This document shows, one piece after another, positions 48,665 to 58,027 of a DNA stretch of 62,676 bases. How positions within the stretch are numbered: position 1 is the first letter of the stretch; every line of letters begins with the position of its first letter. The notes beneath the pieces are model-generated. The model was not told the origin of the DNA, searched no databases, and saw only the letters and a program-made list of their open reading frames with translations. A program made the position numbers and the translations under genes. Source of the stretch: an uncultured Bacteroidia bacterium (GTDB lineage Bacteria > Bacteroidota > Bacteroidia > Bacteroidales > F082); NCBI GenBank assembly GCA_902767725.1, contig CACXIM010000004.1, positions 1-62,676 of the forward strand, written 5' to 3'.

Positions 48665-50252
48665 ACTCCTCTACATCGACCTCTTCTGTGGCGCGGGTGG
48701 CACCACTACGGGCGTTGAAGCTGCACGCATCGGCGGCAAGAAATGCGCCAAGGTGGTTGCCTGCGTCAACCACGATGCCAACGCCATCCGTAGCCATGCC
48801 GCCAACCACCCAGACGCGCTCCACTTCACCGAGGACATCCGCACCCTCGACATTGCGCCATTGGCCGCACACCTGGCCAAGTGCCGCAAGCTCTATCCTG
48901 GCGCGAAGGTGGTGCTGTGGGCTTCGCTCGAATGCACCAACTTCAGCAAAGCCAAGGGAGGCCTGCCGCGTGATGCCGACAGTCGCACCCTCGCCGAACA
49001 CCTCTTCCGCTACATCGAAGCACTCAGTCCCGATTACATCCAAATCGAAAACGTGGAGGAGTTCATGAGCTGGGGCGACATGGACGAACACGGCCACCCC
49101 ATCAGCCGCGACAAAGGCCGCAGCTTCATGGCTTGGGTCAACCATGTGCGCGACTACGGCTATTACTTCGACTACCGCATCCTCAATGCCGCCGACTATG
49201 GCGCCTACACCAGCCGCAAACGCTTCTTTGCCATCTTCGGCAAGAAAGGTCTGCCCGTGGTGTTTCCCGTGGCCACCTACGCAAAAAACGGCAACGAGGG
49301 ACTGGAAATCTTCGGCGACACGATGTATCACAAATGGAAGCCCGTCCTTGAAGTGCTCGACCTCGACGACGAAGGCACGAGCATCTTCACCCGCAAGAAA
49401 CCCTTGTGCGAAAAGACACTCAAACGCATCTATGCCGGACTGATCAAGTTTGTGGCTCACGGGAAAGACAACTTCCTCGTGAAGTACAACTCGATGAACC
49501 AAAGGGGTGAATATGTCGCGCCTGGCACTGACGAGCCAAGCCCGACCGTGGCCGTCCAGAACCGCCTTGGATTCGCCAAGGTGCAGTTCCTCAGCAAACA
49601 CTTCAGCGGCGACCCCGCCAGCAAGAACACCAGCGTAGACCAGCCTGCCGGAACACTCACTTGCAAGTGCAACCAGTCGTTCATCACGGCCTATTACAGC
49701 AACGGCGACAACTGCACTCCGATTGACAGGCCGGCGCCGACCATCCCCGCCCAGGATCGTGTTGCCTTGGTCACCACGCAGTTTTATCAAAACGAGTATG
49801 GCGCAGGCGGCCAACTCTCCAGCCTTGACCAACCCAATCCCACCGTGATGCCAACACCCAAGCAGAAATTGGTGTCGGTCAAGCAGTACCTCATGAACCC
49901 CCAGTTCGACAGTGCCGGTGGAAGCATCGACCAGCCTTGTTTCACACTCATCGCCCGCATGGACAAAATGCCGCCCTATCTCGTCACCACCAAGGAGGGT
50001 GTCGGCATTGCCATCTTTGAGGACGACTCGCCGATGACCGTCAAGATAAAGGAGTTCATGGCCTTGTATAACATCGTCGACATCCGTATGCGAATGCTGA
50101 AGGTGGACGAACTGAAGCGCATCATGGGCTTCCCTTCGGACTATGTCCTCATCGGCACCCAGAGCGAACAAAAGAAATTCATCGGCAACGCCGTGGAGGT
50201 CAACATGGCCAAGGCGTTGGTCGAGACACTTGCTAAATGTATTAGAGCATGA
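48657..50252 (+). CDS. C5-cytosine DNA methyltransferase
   Basis: 531 residues from ATG 48657, 8 nt after GGAGG; ATG 48651 is an alternative. Motif I DLFCGAGG (8-15), the catalytic Cys in LECTNFS (EC where most enzymes have PC), ENVEEF, RFFAIF, and the final GNAVEVNMAKAL block. A target-recognition-like middle contains four repeats of the type DQP-P-T. Likely protects phage DNA from host restriction or marks it. No restriction partner nearby. Overlaps the next methyltransferase by 4 bp. Confidence 0.9.
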   Translation: MIKLLYIDLFCGAGGTTTGVEAARIGGKKCAKVVACVNHDANAIRSHAANHPDALHFTEDIRTLDIAPLAAHLAKCRKLYPGAKVVLWASLECTNFSKAKGGLPRDADSRTLAEHLFRYIEALSPDYIQIENVEEFMSWGDMDEHGHPISRDKGRSFMAWVNHVRDYGYYFDYRILNAADYGAYTSRKRFFAIFGKKGLPVVFPVATYAKNGNEGLEIFGDTMYHKWKPVLEVLDLDDEGTSIFTRKKPLCEKTLKRIYAGLIKFVAHGKDNFLVKYNSMNQRGEYVAPGTDEPSPTVAVQNRLGFAKVQFLSKHFSGDPASKNTSVDQPAGTLTCKCNQSFITAYYSNGDNCTPIDRPAPTIPAQDRVALVTTQFYQNEYGAGGQLSSLDQPNPTVMPTPKQKLVSVKQYLMNPQFDSAGGSIDQPCFTLIARMDKMPPYLVTTKEGVGIAIFEDDSPMTVKIKEFMALYNIVDIRMRMLKVDELKRIMGFPSDYVLIGTQSEQKKFIGNAVEVNMAKALVETLAKCIRA

Positions 50253-51019
50253 TCAGCACCACATACAATATGGACTGCATGGCTTACATGGCCAATTGTC
50301 AAGACAACGCTTTCGACATTGCCATTGTTGACCCGCCGTATGGCATCAATGCGCCCAATATGAATATGGGCAGCTGGGGCAAATACAAGAGCACCGCATC
50401 AAGGCTGAAACGGAGCCGCTTCGATAAGGGCGGCGGCCATTATGCCAACAGTGCCTTTGTCACCATGAATACGGATTGGGACCTGAACCCACCTTCAAGG
50501 GCTTATTTTGAAGAATTGTTTCGTGTCAGCAAAAATCAAATCATCTTCGGCGGCAACTACTTTGGTCTGCCACCCACAAGATGTTTTGTCTGCTGGGACA
50601 AACTTCAAGCCTTGGAAAACTTCTCGCAGGTGGAGTATGCCTGGACTTCCTTCGACTATCCTTCAAAGATAGTCCACATCGGTTCCACAGGAGGAAGGAA
50701 CGATGTAGAGAGAATCCATCCGACACAAAAGCCGGTGAAACTCTATTTGTGGCTGATGCAGAAATTCTGCAAGCCTGGCGACTCCATTCTAGACACTCAC
50801 CTTGGTTCCGGCTCCAGCCGTATCGCAGCCTATCAATTCGGCTTCGATTTCGTCGGAACCGAGATTGACAAAGAGTATTACGAATCACAGGAAAAGCGGT
50901 TCCAAGCCTTCAAAGCAGATTTTGACTTTGACCAAAAGCTGTTTGTCGCTCAGGAACTGCAATGTAACCAGTTAAACCTAAATGAGCAATGGGAAAAACA
51001 GCAGGAATGCCGGTCATGA
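50249..51019 (+). CDS. N6-adenine/N4-cytosine DNA methyltransferase (beta class)
   Basis: 256 residues. Motif IV DPPYG at 28-32 near the N-terminus, then HPTQKPVKLYLWLM and the SAM-binding LDTHLGSGSSRIAA near 185-200, the beta-class order. Adjacent and coupled to the C5 enzyme, giving the phage two DNA modifications. Confidence 0.9.
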   Translation: MISTTYNMDCMAYMANCQDNAFDIAIVDPPYGINAPNMNMGSWGKYKSTASRLKRSRFDKGGGHYANSAFVTMNTDWDLNPPSRAYFEELFRVSKNQIIFGGNYFGLPPTRCFVCWDKLQALENFSQVEYAWTSFDYPSKIVHIGSTGGRNDVERIHPTQKPVKLYLWLMQKFCKPGDSILDTHLGSGSSRIAAYQFGFDFVGTEIDKEYYESQEKRFQAFKADFDFDQKLFVAQELQCNQLNLNEQWEKQQECRS

Positions 51020-51210
51020 GAATCGATACCAGCGAAGCGGCTTGCACCATTGAAGAAGTGACAGAGGCCGTGAGAAGGCTTGGTGATGCTTTCAAAGGAA
51101 TCGTAGGGAGTCCCAAGACGATTGCATTAAGGAAGGAGCCTCGCTTGTGTTCCCAATGCGGTGCCCCGCTCCATGGTCACACATGCGAATACTGCGGAAC
51201 TGAATACTAA
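51016..51210 (+). CDS. Early small zinc-ribbon protein
   Basis: 64 residues from ATG 51016 (ATGA overlap); ATG 50989 would add 9 residues. CSQCGAPL and CEYCGTEY near the C-terminus form a zinc ribbon. Unknown. Confidence 0.6.
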   Translation: MRIDTSEAACTIEEVTEAVRRLGDAFKGIVGSPKTIALRKEPRLCSQCGAPLHGHTCEYCGTEY

Positions 51211-51227
51211 CGAAAGGAGAATAACCC

Positions 51228-51734
51228 ATGCCAACAAAATTTCCAATCGACTACGAGCCTGGAACAAGGCATTTCTACCTGATCGACAAAGAGACAGGCG
51301 AGAAGATGTCAGAAATCTTTCAAATGAAAGAAATCATCCCTAAGCCGTGGCCAATAGACGACATCGAAATCGAGACCGAGCCGGAACCGCCTAAGTCGCT
51401 CACCCTCTCCGGCACCTTCACACTGAAGACAAAGATGAAATCCAACCAAAGGCGAAAACTCATCAGAGCCTTAAGCGGCAAACAGAAGCTGCCCCGCAAG
51501 CTGAAGAAAGCCCTCAAACACTTGGAACTTAAAGAGCCAAGATTTGAGGAAATCAAAATACCAAACGGAGTAGGTTCAATCGCCCACATGGAAATCGGAC
51601 CCAAAGAAGGCTACCCGCACACCAAATGGATATGGAAAGCGGTGCATTTATTGAGAAAGAGAATGGCGATTGTGCCCAAAACCAGGCACCAAGGAACAAC
51701 TTCCAACATGAACAAATACTTATTACCACTATGA
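51228..51734 (+). CDS. Early hypothetical protein
   Basis: 168 residues; GAAAGGAGAA 8 nt before ATG. N-terminal TKFPIDYEPGTRHFYL, Glu/Pro-rich linker (51-58), basic helical centre (residues 75-110), then a beta end. Unknown. Confidence 0.6.
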   Translation: MPTKFPIDYEPGTRHFYLIDKETGEKMSEIFQMKEIIPKPWPIDDIEIETEPEPPKSLTLSGTFTLKTKMKSNQRRKLIRALSGKQKLPRKLKKALKHLELKEPRFEEIKIPNGVGSIAHMEIGPKEGYPHTKWIWKAVHLLRKRMAIVPKTRHQGTTSNMNKYLLPL

Positions 51735-52366
51735 ATATCACCCAAAAACAAGAATTCCGCTACCAATTCGCGGGAATGGCCATGCAGGCACTTTTGGAAC
51801 CAGGAAATGCACAATTTTTAAGAGATATGGCATTCGACAACAATAAGCAATTCGCAAAAATGCTTGCAGAAAACGCGGTTTTTTACGCCGACGCCATCAT
51901 CAAGGAATTGGATTATAGAGAAAATGAAGAAAAACAGACCCGTCCCATTGCCCACAGCCGATTATCTCGAAACGCCGAAGAAAAGAAGCCGAAATGGCTT
52001 TATCGGCTTGAATATAAAGATAAGTCATGCGGCCTGTGGTATGATGGCAACGGGAAATGGTGCTTTGAAAAGGGTATCGGAGCATTAGGAGAAGAATACA
52101 AGTCCAAGACATTGCCGATGGGATATGATTCGCGTTACAAGCAGGACGGAAAGGATTGGTTCTCGTCATGCTCCAACAAAGAAGATCTTCTTCATTGGTT
52201 TTCGCTTGATGACGCGGCAACGCTATTGGCAAACGGATTTGTGTTCACCAGATACCTTGCCATCGACTTTCATGAGTACGAAAACGAGACTGTGTTTCTC
52301 AAAGAAACCAGCCTGTACCGCGAAGAAATAGACATAATGGACCTTTTCAAACCAAAAGAGCCATGA
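51731..52366 (+). CDS. Early hypothetical protein
   Basis: 211 residues from ATG 51731, chosen because it makes the usual ATGA overlap; an ATG at 51626 in the same frame would overlap by 109 bp. Helical N-terminus, then a Trp/Tyr/Gly-rich middle (LEYKDKSCGLWYDGNGKWCF). Unknown. Confidence 0.6.
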   Translation: MNITQKQEFRYQFAGMAMQALLEPGNAQFLRDMAFDNNKQFAKMLAENAVFYADAIIKELDYRENEEKQTRPIAHSRLSRNAEEKKPKWLYRLEYKDKSCGLWYDGNGKWCFEKGIGALGEEYKSKTLPMGYDSRYKQDGKDWFSSCSNKEDLLHWFSLDDAATLLANGFVFTRYLAIDFHEYENETVFLKETSLYREEIDIMDLFKPKEP

Positions 52367-52587
52367 GAAACGAAAGAATGATCAACAGAAATGCTGCAAC
52401 AGCAATGGCAATGGTCGCATACGGCTTGAACGAATCGCCCAGGCAGTGCGGGACCAACGCCAAAATCAGCAAAGGAGAGGCAAAGAAATGTAAATCGTGC
52501 AAGCACTTCGAGAAATGTCGGCTTACCATCGGCGTGTCTCCAATGAAAATCGCTTGCGAGCAATATGAAAGGAAGAAAAGGCATTGA
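52363..52587 (+). CDS. Early small Cys-containing protein
   Basis: 74 residues. CKSCKHFEKCRLTIG, then C at the end, a likely zinc or Fe-S site. ATGA overlap. Unknown. Confidence 0.6.
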   Translation: MRNERMINRNAATAMAMVAYGLNESPRQCGTNAKISKGEAKKCKSCKHFEKCRLTIGVSPMKIACEQYERKKRH

Positions 52588-52718
52588 CTCCCGAAGAATC
52601 CGTCCTGTTCTACGAGCAACAGCAAGCCTACCGACAACGCCGCGAAGACTTCAACCAGGAAGTGCTTCGCTGGTTTGAAAACTATAAACCCAAACATCAA
52701 CACCTAATTGAACCATGA
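52584..52718 (+). CDS. Early small hypothetical protein, TTG start
   Basis: 44 residues from TTG 52584 (TTGA overlap with the previous stop), stop overlapping the next ATG. Helical, Gln/Arg-rich (FYEQQQAYRQRREDFN). Kept because both overlaps are of the local type. Confidence 0.45.
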   Translation: MTPEESVLFYEQQQAYRQRREDFNQEVLRWFENYKPKHQHLIEP

Positions 52719-53167
52719 GCACCGAACTATCACTACCAACAGCCCGACCTACCAGAAACAAGGTCACAGGAAGATTCCTGCCAGGCTTTATTCCGAAAGT
52801 CAAAGGCAAAAAATGGGAGGAATATTATAGCCAAGAGGCAATTGAAAGAATGAAAAAAGGATGGAAAAATCTAAGATTATTCCAGCCAAAAACAAGACCA
52901 GACATCGCGGAAAGACGAAAGCCAGTCATCGGATTGAAAAAGGATGGGGAAATTATATATTTCGGATACTCTGGTGCGGCGGCTAAATGGTGCGGCGGTA
53001 ATTGTGTGAATGTCAGGAGATGTTGCCGATGGAATTTGGAGAGAAAGCCTTTCAAGGATTCCCATGGCAGAATAATTCCTGACAAATTCCGAACATACAA
53101 AGGAATCGAATGGTTTTTTGAAAGTGATAATTATTGGATGATTAGACATAAGGAATTAAACAAATGA
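52715..53167 (+). CDS. NUMOD/IENR-like DNA-binding module protein
   Basis: 150 residues. KPVIGLKKDGEIIYFGYSGA, then AAKWCGG and a basic helix with GIEWFF at the end look like the NUMOD-type modules attached to homing endonucleases, but no HNH or GIY-YIG nuclease is visible. A stand-alone DNA-binding or decayed homing protein. Overlaps the recombinase gene by 4 bp. Confidence 0.55.
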   Translation: MSTELSLPTARPTRNKVTGRFLPGFIPKVKGKKWEEYYSQEAIERMKKGWKNLRLFQPKTRPDIAERRKPVIGLKKDGEIIYFGYSGAAAKWCGGNCVNVRRCCRWNLERKPFKDSHGRIIPDKFRTYKGIEWFFESDNYWMIRHKELNK

Positions 53168-54183
53168 AAGAAACATTCTACAACAACCTGCGTGTGGCAC
53201 TATTTGAGACCATACCAACCGACCTGGTCCAAAAGGTTATGGACGTGGTGACACAGCAGTTAGGACCATACGACCTGCAGCTGAAGCCGCATGAGATTGT
53301 GGTCTACGACAACGGCGACGCCGAAATGCTGAAGCGCTTCTTTGTCGCCAAGGCCACGGAAGGATTGACAGACAGCTCGCTTCAAACATATAGAAGAATG
53401 CTTGGCATGCTCTTCAACAAGTTTGGCAAGCATATCAAAGACATAAACACCGACGACATACGTCTGCTTATGGCAAGTATGAGAGTCGAGAAAAAAAGCA
53501 CTGCTTACCAGAACTTCATCCGAAGGATACTATGCTCATTCTTCAAGTGGATAACCCAAGAAGGCTACATCGACAAAAACCCGATGCTTCGAATTCCATC
53601 GGTTCGTGAACAAAAAAAGATTAAAAAGCCTTTTACCGAGGAAGAGCTTGAGCAGCTGCGATTGAATGCCGGATCGCTGAGAAATGAATGTATTATCGAG
53701 TTTCTTTACTCGACAGGGTGCCGTGTATCGGAAATGCTTTCACTGAACAGGGACGACGTCAACTTAGTCGAAAATGAAGTGATGGTGCTCGGGAAGGGAA
53801 AGAAATACCGCATGGTATATCTATCGCCGAGGTGTAGCGCACTGCTTAAAAAGTACCTGTCAGAGCGCAAAGACAATGGAGAAGCGTTGTTTGTGGCAGA
53901 TTATAGCAACTGGAAAAACAGAAACATGGACTATAGAACTGGACACAGATTGGATAAATGTTCAGTCGGTGAGTTATTAAGAGCAATCGGCAAAAAGTGC
54001 AACATCCCCAACGTCCATCCCCACCGCTTCCGCCGCACAACCGCAACTCTGGCACTGAAACGCGGCATGAAAATAACCGATGTTCAGAGGATGCTAGGTC
54101 ACTCCGACATTAAGACAACAACCATATATGCAATCTCAAACGATGAAGAAGTCAAGCGTGAACACGAAAAGTATCTTATCTGA
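53164..54183 (+). CDS. Second tyrosine recombinase (XerC/D-like)
   Basis: 339 residues. SAM-like domain (about 60-150), catalytic Arg in STGCRVSEML, Lys in GKGKKYR, HRFRRTTAT, LGHSDIKTTTIY with nucleophile Tyr. All catalytic residues are present. It is unrelated in sequence to the integrase at 38933 and lies in the early/replication operon, so dimer resolution or a DNA inversion role fits better than integration. Confidence 0.85.
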   Translation: MKETFYNNLRVALFETIPTDLVQKVMDVVTQQLGPYDLQLKPHEIVVYDNGDAEMLKRFFVAKATEGLTDSSLQTYRRMLGMLFNKFGKHIKDINTDDIRLLMASMRVEKKSTAYQNFIRRILCSFFKWITQEGYIDKNPMLRIPSVREQKKIKKPFTEEELEQLRLNAGSLRNECIIEFLYSTGCRVSEMLSLNRDDVNLVENEVMVLGKGKKYRMVYLSPRCSALLKKYLSERKDNGEALFVADYSNWKNRNMDYRTGHRLDKCSVGELLRAIGKKCNIPNVHPHRFRRTTATLALKRGMKITDVQRMLGHSDIKTTTIYAISNDEEVKREHEKYLI

Positions 54184-54748
54184 GGTGAACCGAATCCTCG
54201 GCATAACCGACTCATACCAGGCACCCGACAGGATGCTTCAGGTGGTGACAAGCCAAAACCGACAAGAGCGCGACCATATCTATCAGCAGTTGGCCGACCT
54301 TAACGAATGCGACTACTCGACAGACTGGTTTTTCGAGTATTTCCAAGAGGAACATGCCGACCGCCACCAAAACAAGCAGGACTTCACACCGCCCTGCATC
54401 GCCTCAATCGTGCACGACGTGCTGCATGCAGGCGAAACAGAAGGCCAACAAATAACCTACGACCCAGCCGCAGGGACGGGACAATTACTCATCCGCAACT
54501 GGTGGCTTGAACGGCGGAAATACATGCCGTGGGAATATCGCCCAATCGACCACCTTGTTGTTTGTTCTGAACTATCCATCAAGACCGTGCCGTTCCTGCT
54601 GTTCAATCTTTCTGTGCGGGGCATCTGCGGGATGGTATTCCACATGAACACGATGACAGAAGAGGTATTTGAATCATACGTGCTTACCAACCCGACCAAC
54701 GACCCGCTTAAATACTCCGACGTGAACCTATTATCCAAAATGCAATGA
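54128..54748 (+). CDS. HsdM-like SAM-binding protein, catalytic motif degenerate
   Basis: 206 residues from ATG 54128. DFTPPCIASIVHDVL and YDPAAGTGQLL (about 111-121) are the HsdM-type N6-methyltransferase SAM site. Where the catalytic NPPF should be, it reads TNPTND. So SAM binding is likely but methylation doubtful. Overlaps the recombinase by 56 bp and the primase by 4 bp. It may regulate or have a structural role in replication. Confidence 0.65.
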   Translation: MQSQTMKKSSVNTKSILSEVNRILGITDSYQAPDRMLQVVTSQNRQERDHIYQQLADLNECDYSTDWFFEYFQEEHADRHQNKQDFTPPCIASIVHDVLHAGETEGQQITYDPAAGTGQLLIRNWWLERRKYMPWEYRPIDHLVVCSELSIKTVPFLLFNLSVRGICGMVFHMNTMTEEVFESYVLTNPTNDPLKYSDVNLLSKMQ

Positions 54749-57678
54749 TCAACCTCGACAAACTATATGAAGCCACAAACGGCGGCGCCGACCTCTTCAA
54801 GTTCTACTTCCCCGATTTCGATCCGGGAAAGAGTTCCAACCTAGTGAAGGTGCGCGACGACGACGACCACCCCTCGGCCAGCATCTTCGCCAAAGGCGGC
54901 AAGTGGTTCATCAAAGACCATGGCGGCGGCGACAACAAGGCCCGCAATATGGTCAACTTCGTCATGGAACGCGAAGGCATCGACTTCAAGTCCGCAATAG
55001 AGTTCATCTGCCGCGCCTGCAACATCGCCATGGGCGACGAAAAGAAACAGTCTTCCGACGGCGCCAAGCTGACCAAGGTGGAACCCTCGAAGGAACGCCG
55101 TATCATACGCCGCCCTTCAGGCAAGTTCACCGACGCGGAACTGGCCGTTCTCGGTCCGCGCGACAAGAACGGCAAACCCTGCATCACCCAAGAGACCTGC
55201 GACCAGTTCAACCTCATTCCTCTCGATGGCTATATCAACCCCTGCATCGACAAGAACGGCAAGGAGCTTGACTACAGCTGGAAGGTGGAAGCCACCGAGA
55301 CTTATCCAATCATGTACTACGACTACGGCGACTGGGGCAAGATATACCAGCCCTTCGGCAAGGTGAGGTTCATGTACTACGGCGAAAAGCCTGAGCATTT
55401 CGTATTCGGCTGCAAGCTGTTTCTTGAAGCATGGGAGAAAGCCAAAAATGGCGTCTATCCCCACGCCTACGAGCCTTCGAAGCGTAAGAAGAAGAAAGAG
55501 GAGGAAGAAGACCTGGAGGAAGAAAAGGACGAACGCTGGGAAGCCCTCACGATATGCAGCGGCGGCAGCGACGCCCTCAATGTGTATCGTGCAGGCCATG
55601 TGGTGTGCTGGCCCAACAGCGAGAGTGAACCGCTGTCGCCTGCCATCATCGCCAAGCTGAAGAAACTGGCCCGCAATCTCTATGTGCTCTACGATGCCGA
55701 CGCCGCAGGCATCCGCAACGCCAACGAACTTGCCTTGGCCAACCTCGACATCCAAGTGATCAATCTCCCAGCCGACCTGGGCGAATGGCCCACCGGCAAG
55801 CGCGACGAGGAAGGAAAACCAAAGATGTGCAAGGACATCAAGGATTTCTGCATGTACTATCGTCGCGGCCAGATTGACCCCTACAAGGAATTCAAGTACA
55901 AGCTGGTGAAGCTGGCCAAGTCGATGAAGTTCTGGCTGATGACCGAGGATGAAGATGGCAAGCGTAAGTATGAAATCAGCAACGCGCACTTGTATCGTTT
56001 CCTTTCGGCAAGCGGTTTCCACAAGATGCCGACCAACTCAGCCGACGCATGGGAATTCGTTTACGAGCACGACCGTGTGGTCGAAGTCATCCCAGAGAAG
56101 GCCATCGTTGCCCGAGTGAAGGAGTACCTGATCAATTTCATCAGCGACAACCCAGAACACTACAGCATCAACCTTGAAAACACCATACACCGCTCAAAGC
56201 AAATCAACGCTGAATCGCTGAAGAACCTGGACTCCATCCAACCCAACTTCGACGCCTACACAGCCGATAGCGAGTATTATTTCTTCAGGAATATGGTAGT
56301 ACAGGTGACGGCTGAAGGTATTAAGAAGATCATGCCCGACAAGTGCCCGTACTATGTGCTGAAGCATAAGGTAATCCAACACGACCTGCAACTGACGAAG
56401 GACTTGTACCGCGCCAACTTTACCGCCGATTGGCTTTGGGGTCAGGAGCTGTTGGCCAAGAACACCCCCGACACCCCCCAACATCTGCCTACGGTGATGG
56501 AACTTGACAAACTGACAAAGGAAAACAAAGTTGTGGAGGCGGAGCTGCTGACCGATTTCGACTATGTCCGCTTCGTCTGGAACACCGGCATAAAGATGTG
56601 GCGCGAAATGGAAGAGGCGCAGCGCAACGGTACCAGCCTGACACCTGCCGAAAACCGCGCCATCCAAAAGAACTTCGTCAACAAGGTGACCACCCTCGGC
56701 TACATGCTTCGCAAGTACAAGAGCCGCGGTCTGCCCAAGGCGGTCTACTGCATGGAGACCTCGGTGCTCGAAGAGGAGGAAGGCTCTCACAACGGCGGTA
56801 CCGGAAAGTCGCTCTACCTGTCGTCACTCAACCTGCTACGCAAGGCCGAGTTCCTCAATGGCCAGTCGATGAAGGATAACAAGTGGGACTTCGTTTTCCA
56901 GCGCATCAACTTCGACACGGATATCGTGAACATCGACGACCTCAATTCAAGTATCGACATGAACCGCTTCCTTCCTGATATCACTGGTGACCTGCAGGTG
57001 AACCCGAAGAATAAGGATGAGTTCGTCATCCCCTACGACCGCTCGCCGAAGTTCGCCTTCACCAGCAACCACGCCATCAAGCGCTTCGACGGCAGCCTTC
57101 GACGACGCATCCAGTTCGTCAGCTTCAGCGACTACTACCACAGTCCCAATCCCGACATCAACCTGCAAGGCCGGTCGCCAAACACGGAGTTTGGCCGCGA
57201 CCTGCTGAAGGACTACAACGATGCCGATATGAATTTGTTCTACAACTTCATGCTTCAGAACGTCAGGACCTACATGCGCCTTGGCCTGGTGGAACCCGAC
57301 ATGCCCGACATCGAGCTGCGCCAAAAGAGAGCTGCCATCGGTGAGGTGTTTGGCGACTGGGCTGATGGATGGCTCGAAACCAAGTGCAATGCCGACATCG
57401 ACCGCAACGAGGCCTTCGCCAACCTGACCGACTACTGCAACCGCTTGAAGATCCGCAACGCCGTCAAGCTGAACCTCTTCACTAAGAAGGTGAAGATATG
57501 GTGCGAGATTCGTGGCTACATCTACAACCCCGACTGGTGGATGAACACGCTATCACCTTCCGACCAAAAGCGTAAGCTGAAGCGCGTGACCGACGATATG
57601 ACCAAGGAGAAACACGAGTATTTCTATATCCAAGCCAATGAAAGCCTCAGCCAGGCTACCGACGGCGACCCGTTCTGA
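54745..57678 (+). CDS. Primase-helicase (TOPRIM plus SF3-like ATPase)
   Basis: 977 residues. N-terminal primase-like part (DDDHPSASIF, WFIKDHGGGD), TOPRIM around 270-330 (ICSGGSDALN, VLYDADAAGIRNA), linker, then ATPase with Walker A GGTGKS near 684-689, Walker B VNIDDLN near 730, sensor FAFTSNH and GSLRRRI. No zinc Cys set at the N-terminus. It should unwind and prime phage DNA; no DNA polymerase gene is visible, so host polymerase is needed. Followed by the TGTCA-rich region, a candidate origin. Confidence 0.9.
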   Translation: MINLDKLYEATNGGADLFKFYFPDFDPGKSSNLVKVRDDDDHPSASIFAKGGKWFIKDHGGGDNKARNMVNFVMEREGIDFKSAIEFICRACNIAMGDEKKQSSDGAKLTKVEPSKERRIIRRPSGKFTDAELAVLGPRDKNGKPCITQETCDQFNLIPLDGYINPCIDKNGKELDYSWKVEATETYPIMYYDYGDWGKIYQPFGKVRFMYYGEKPEHFVFGCKLFLEAWEKAKNGVYPHAYEPSKRKKKKEEEEDLEEEKDERWEALTICSGGSDALNVYRAGHVVCWPNSESEPLSPAIIAKLKKLARNLYVLYDADAAGIRNANELALANLDIQVINLPADLGEWPTGKRDEEGKPKMCKDIKDFCMYYRRGQIDPYKEFKYKLVKLAKSMKFWLMTEDEDGKRKYEISNAHLYRFLSASGFHKMPTNSADAWEFVYEHDRVVEVIPEKAIVARVKEYLINFISDNPEHYSINLENTIHRSKQINAESLKNLDSIQPNFDAYTADSEYYFFRNMVVQVTAEGIKKIMPDKCPYYVLKHKVIQHDLQLTKDLYRANFTADWLWGQELLAKNTPDTPQHLPTVMELDKLTKENKVVEAELLTDFDYVRFVWNTGIKMWREMEEAQRNGTSLTPAENRAIQKNFVNKVTTLGYMLRKYKSRGLPKAVYCMETSVLEEEEGSHNGGTGKSLYLSSLNLLRKAEFLNGQSMKDNKWDFVFQRINFDTDIVNIDDLNSSIDMNRFLPDITGDLQVNPKNKDEFVIPYDRSPKFAFTSNHAIKRFDGSLRRRIQFVSFSDYYHSPNPDINLQGRSPNTEFGRDLLKDYNDADMNLFYNFMLQNVRTYMRLGLVEPDMPDIELRQKRAAIGEVFGDWADGWLETKCNADIDRNEAFANLTDYCNRLKIRNAVKLNLFTKKVKIWCEIRGYIYNPDWWMNTLSPSDQKRKLKRVTDDMTKEKHEYFYIQANESLSQATDGDPF

Positions 57679-57730
57679 TTCTTTTTTTTGGCCGCTCCGA
57701 AAAACTACAAACTTGCAACTTGATAATTAA

Positions 57731-57988
57731 TGACATTTTTGACATTCTGACATTGGAAAAAGAAAAAGAAATGATAATCAAAGATTTATATAATAAATTT
57801 CGTTGTCAAAATTTTGTCAAAAACGAAAAATCGCGATTTTCGTTTGACAACGGTTTTGACAAAAATGACATCGGTGAGAATCAACAAGTTATGATTTCGT
57901 TGTCAAAACCCATTTTTGGCCGATTTCATCTTTTGACACCAATAACACGCTGTAACACAGCGATGTCAATTCCGTTGTCAGTTTGTCA
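57731..57988. repeat. Cluster of TGTCA/TGACA repeats (candidate origin or regulator sites)
   Basis: At least 12 copies of TGTCA or TGACA in about 260 bp, many as TTGTCAAA or TTTGACAA, AT-rich, between the primase-helicase and 58028. A GAAAAATCGCGATTTTC palindrome lies inside (57825-57841). The only open frame here (57720-58022) is low-complexity and made of the repeats, so I do not call a gene. The same TTTGTCA core opens all six late-type promoters. Confidence 0.65.
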
Positions 57989-58027
57989 AAGAAAAACCAA
58001 CCTTAGACTAGAAAGGAGATAATTAAT

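Noticed and set aside
57720-58022. Open frame of 100 codons in the TGTCA region
   Set aside because: It starts at TTG, spans the repeat cluster and has a composition driven by the repeats; a regulatory region explains it better.
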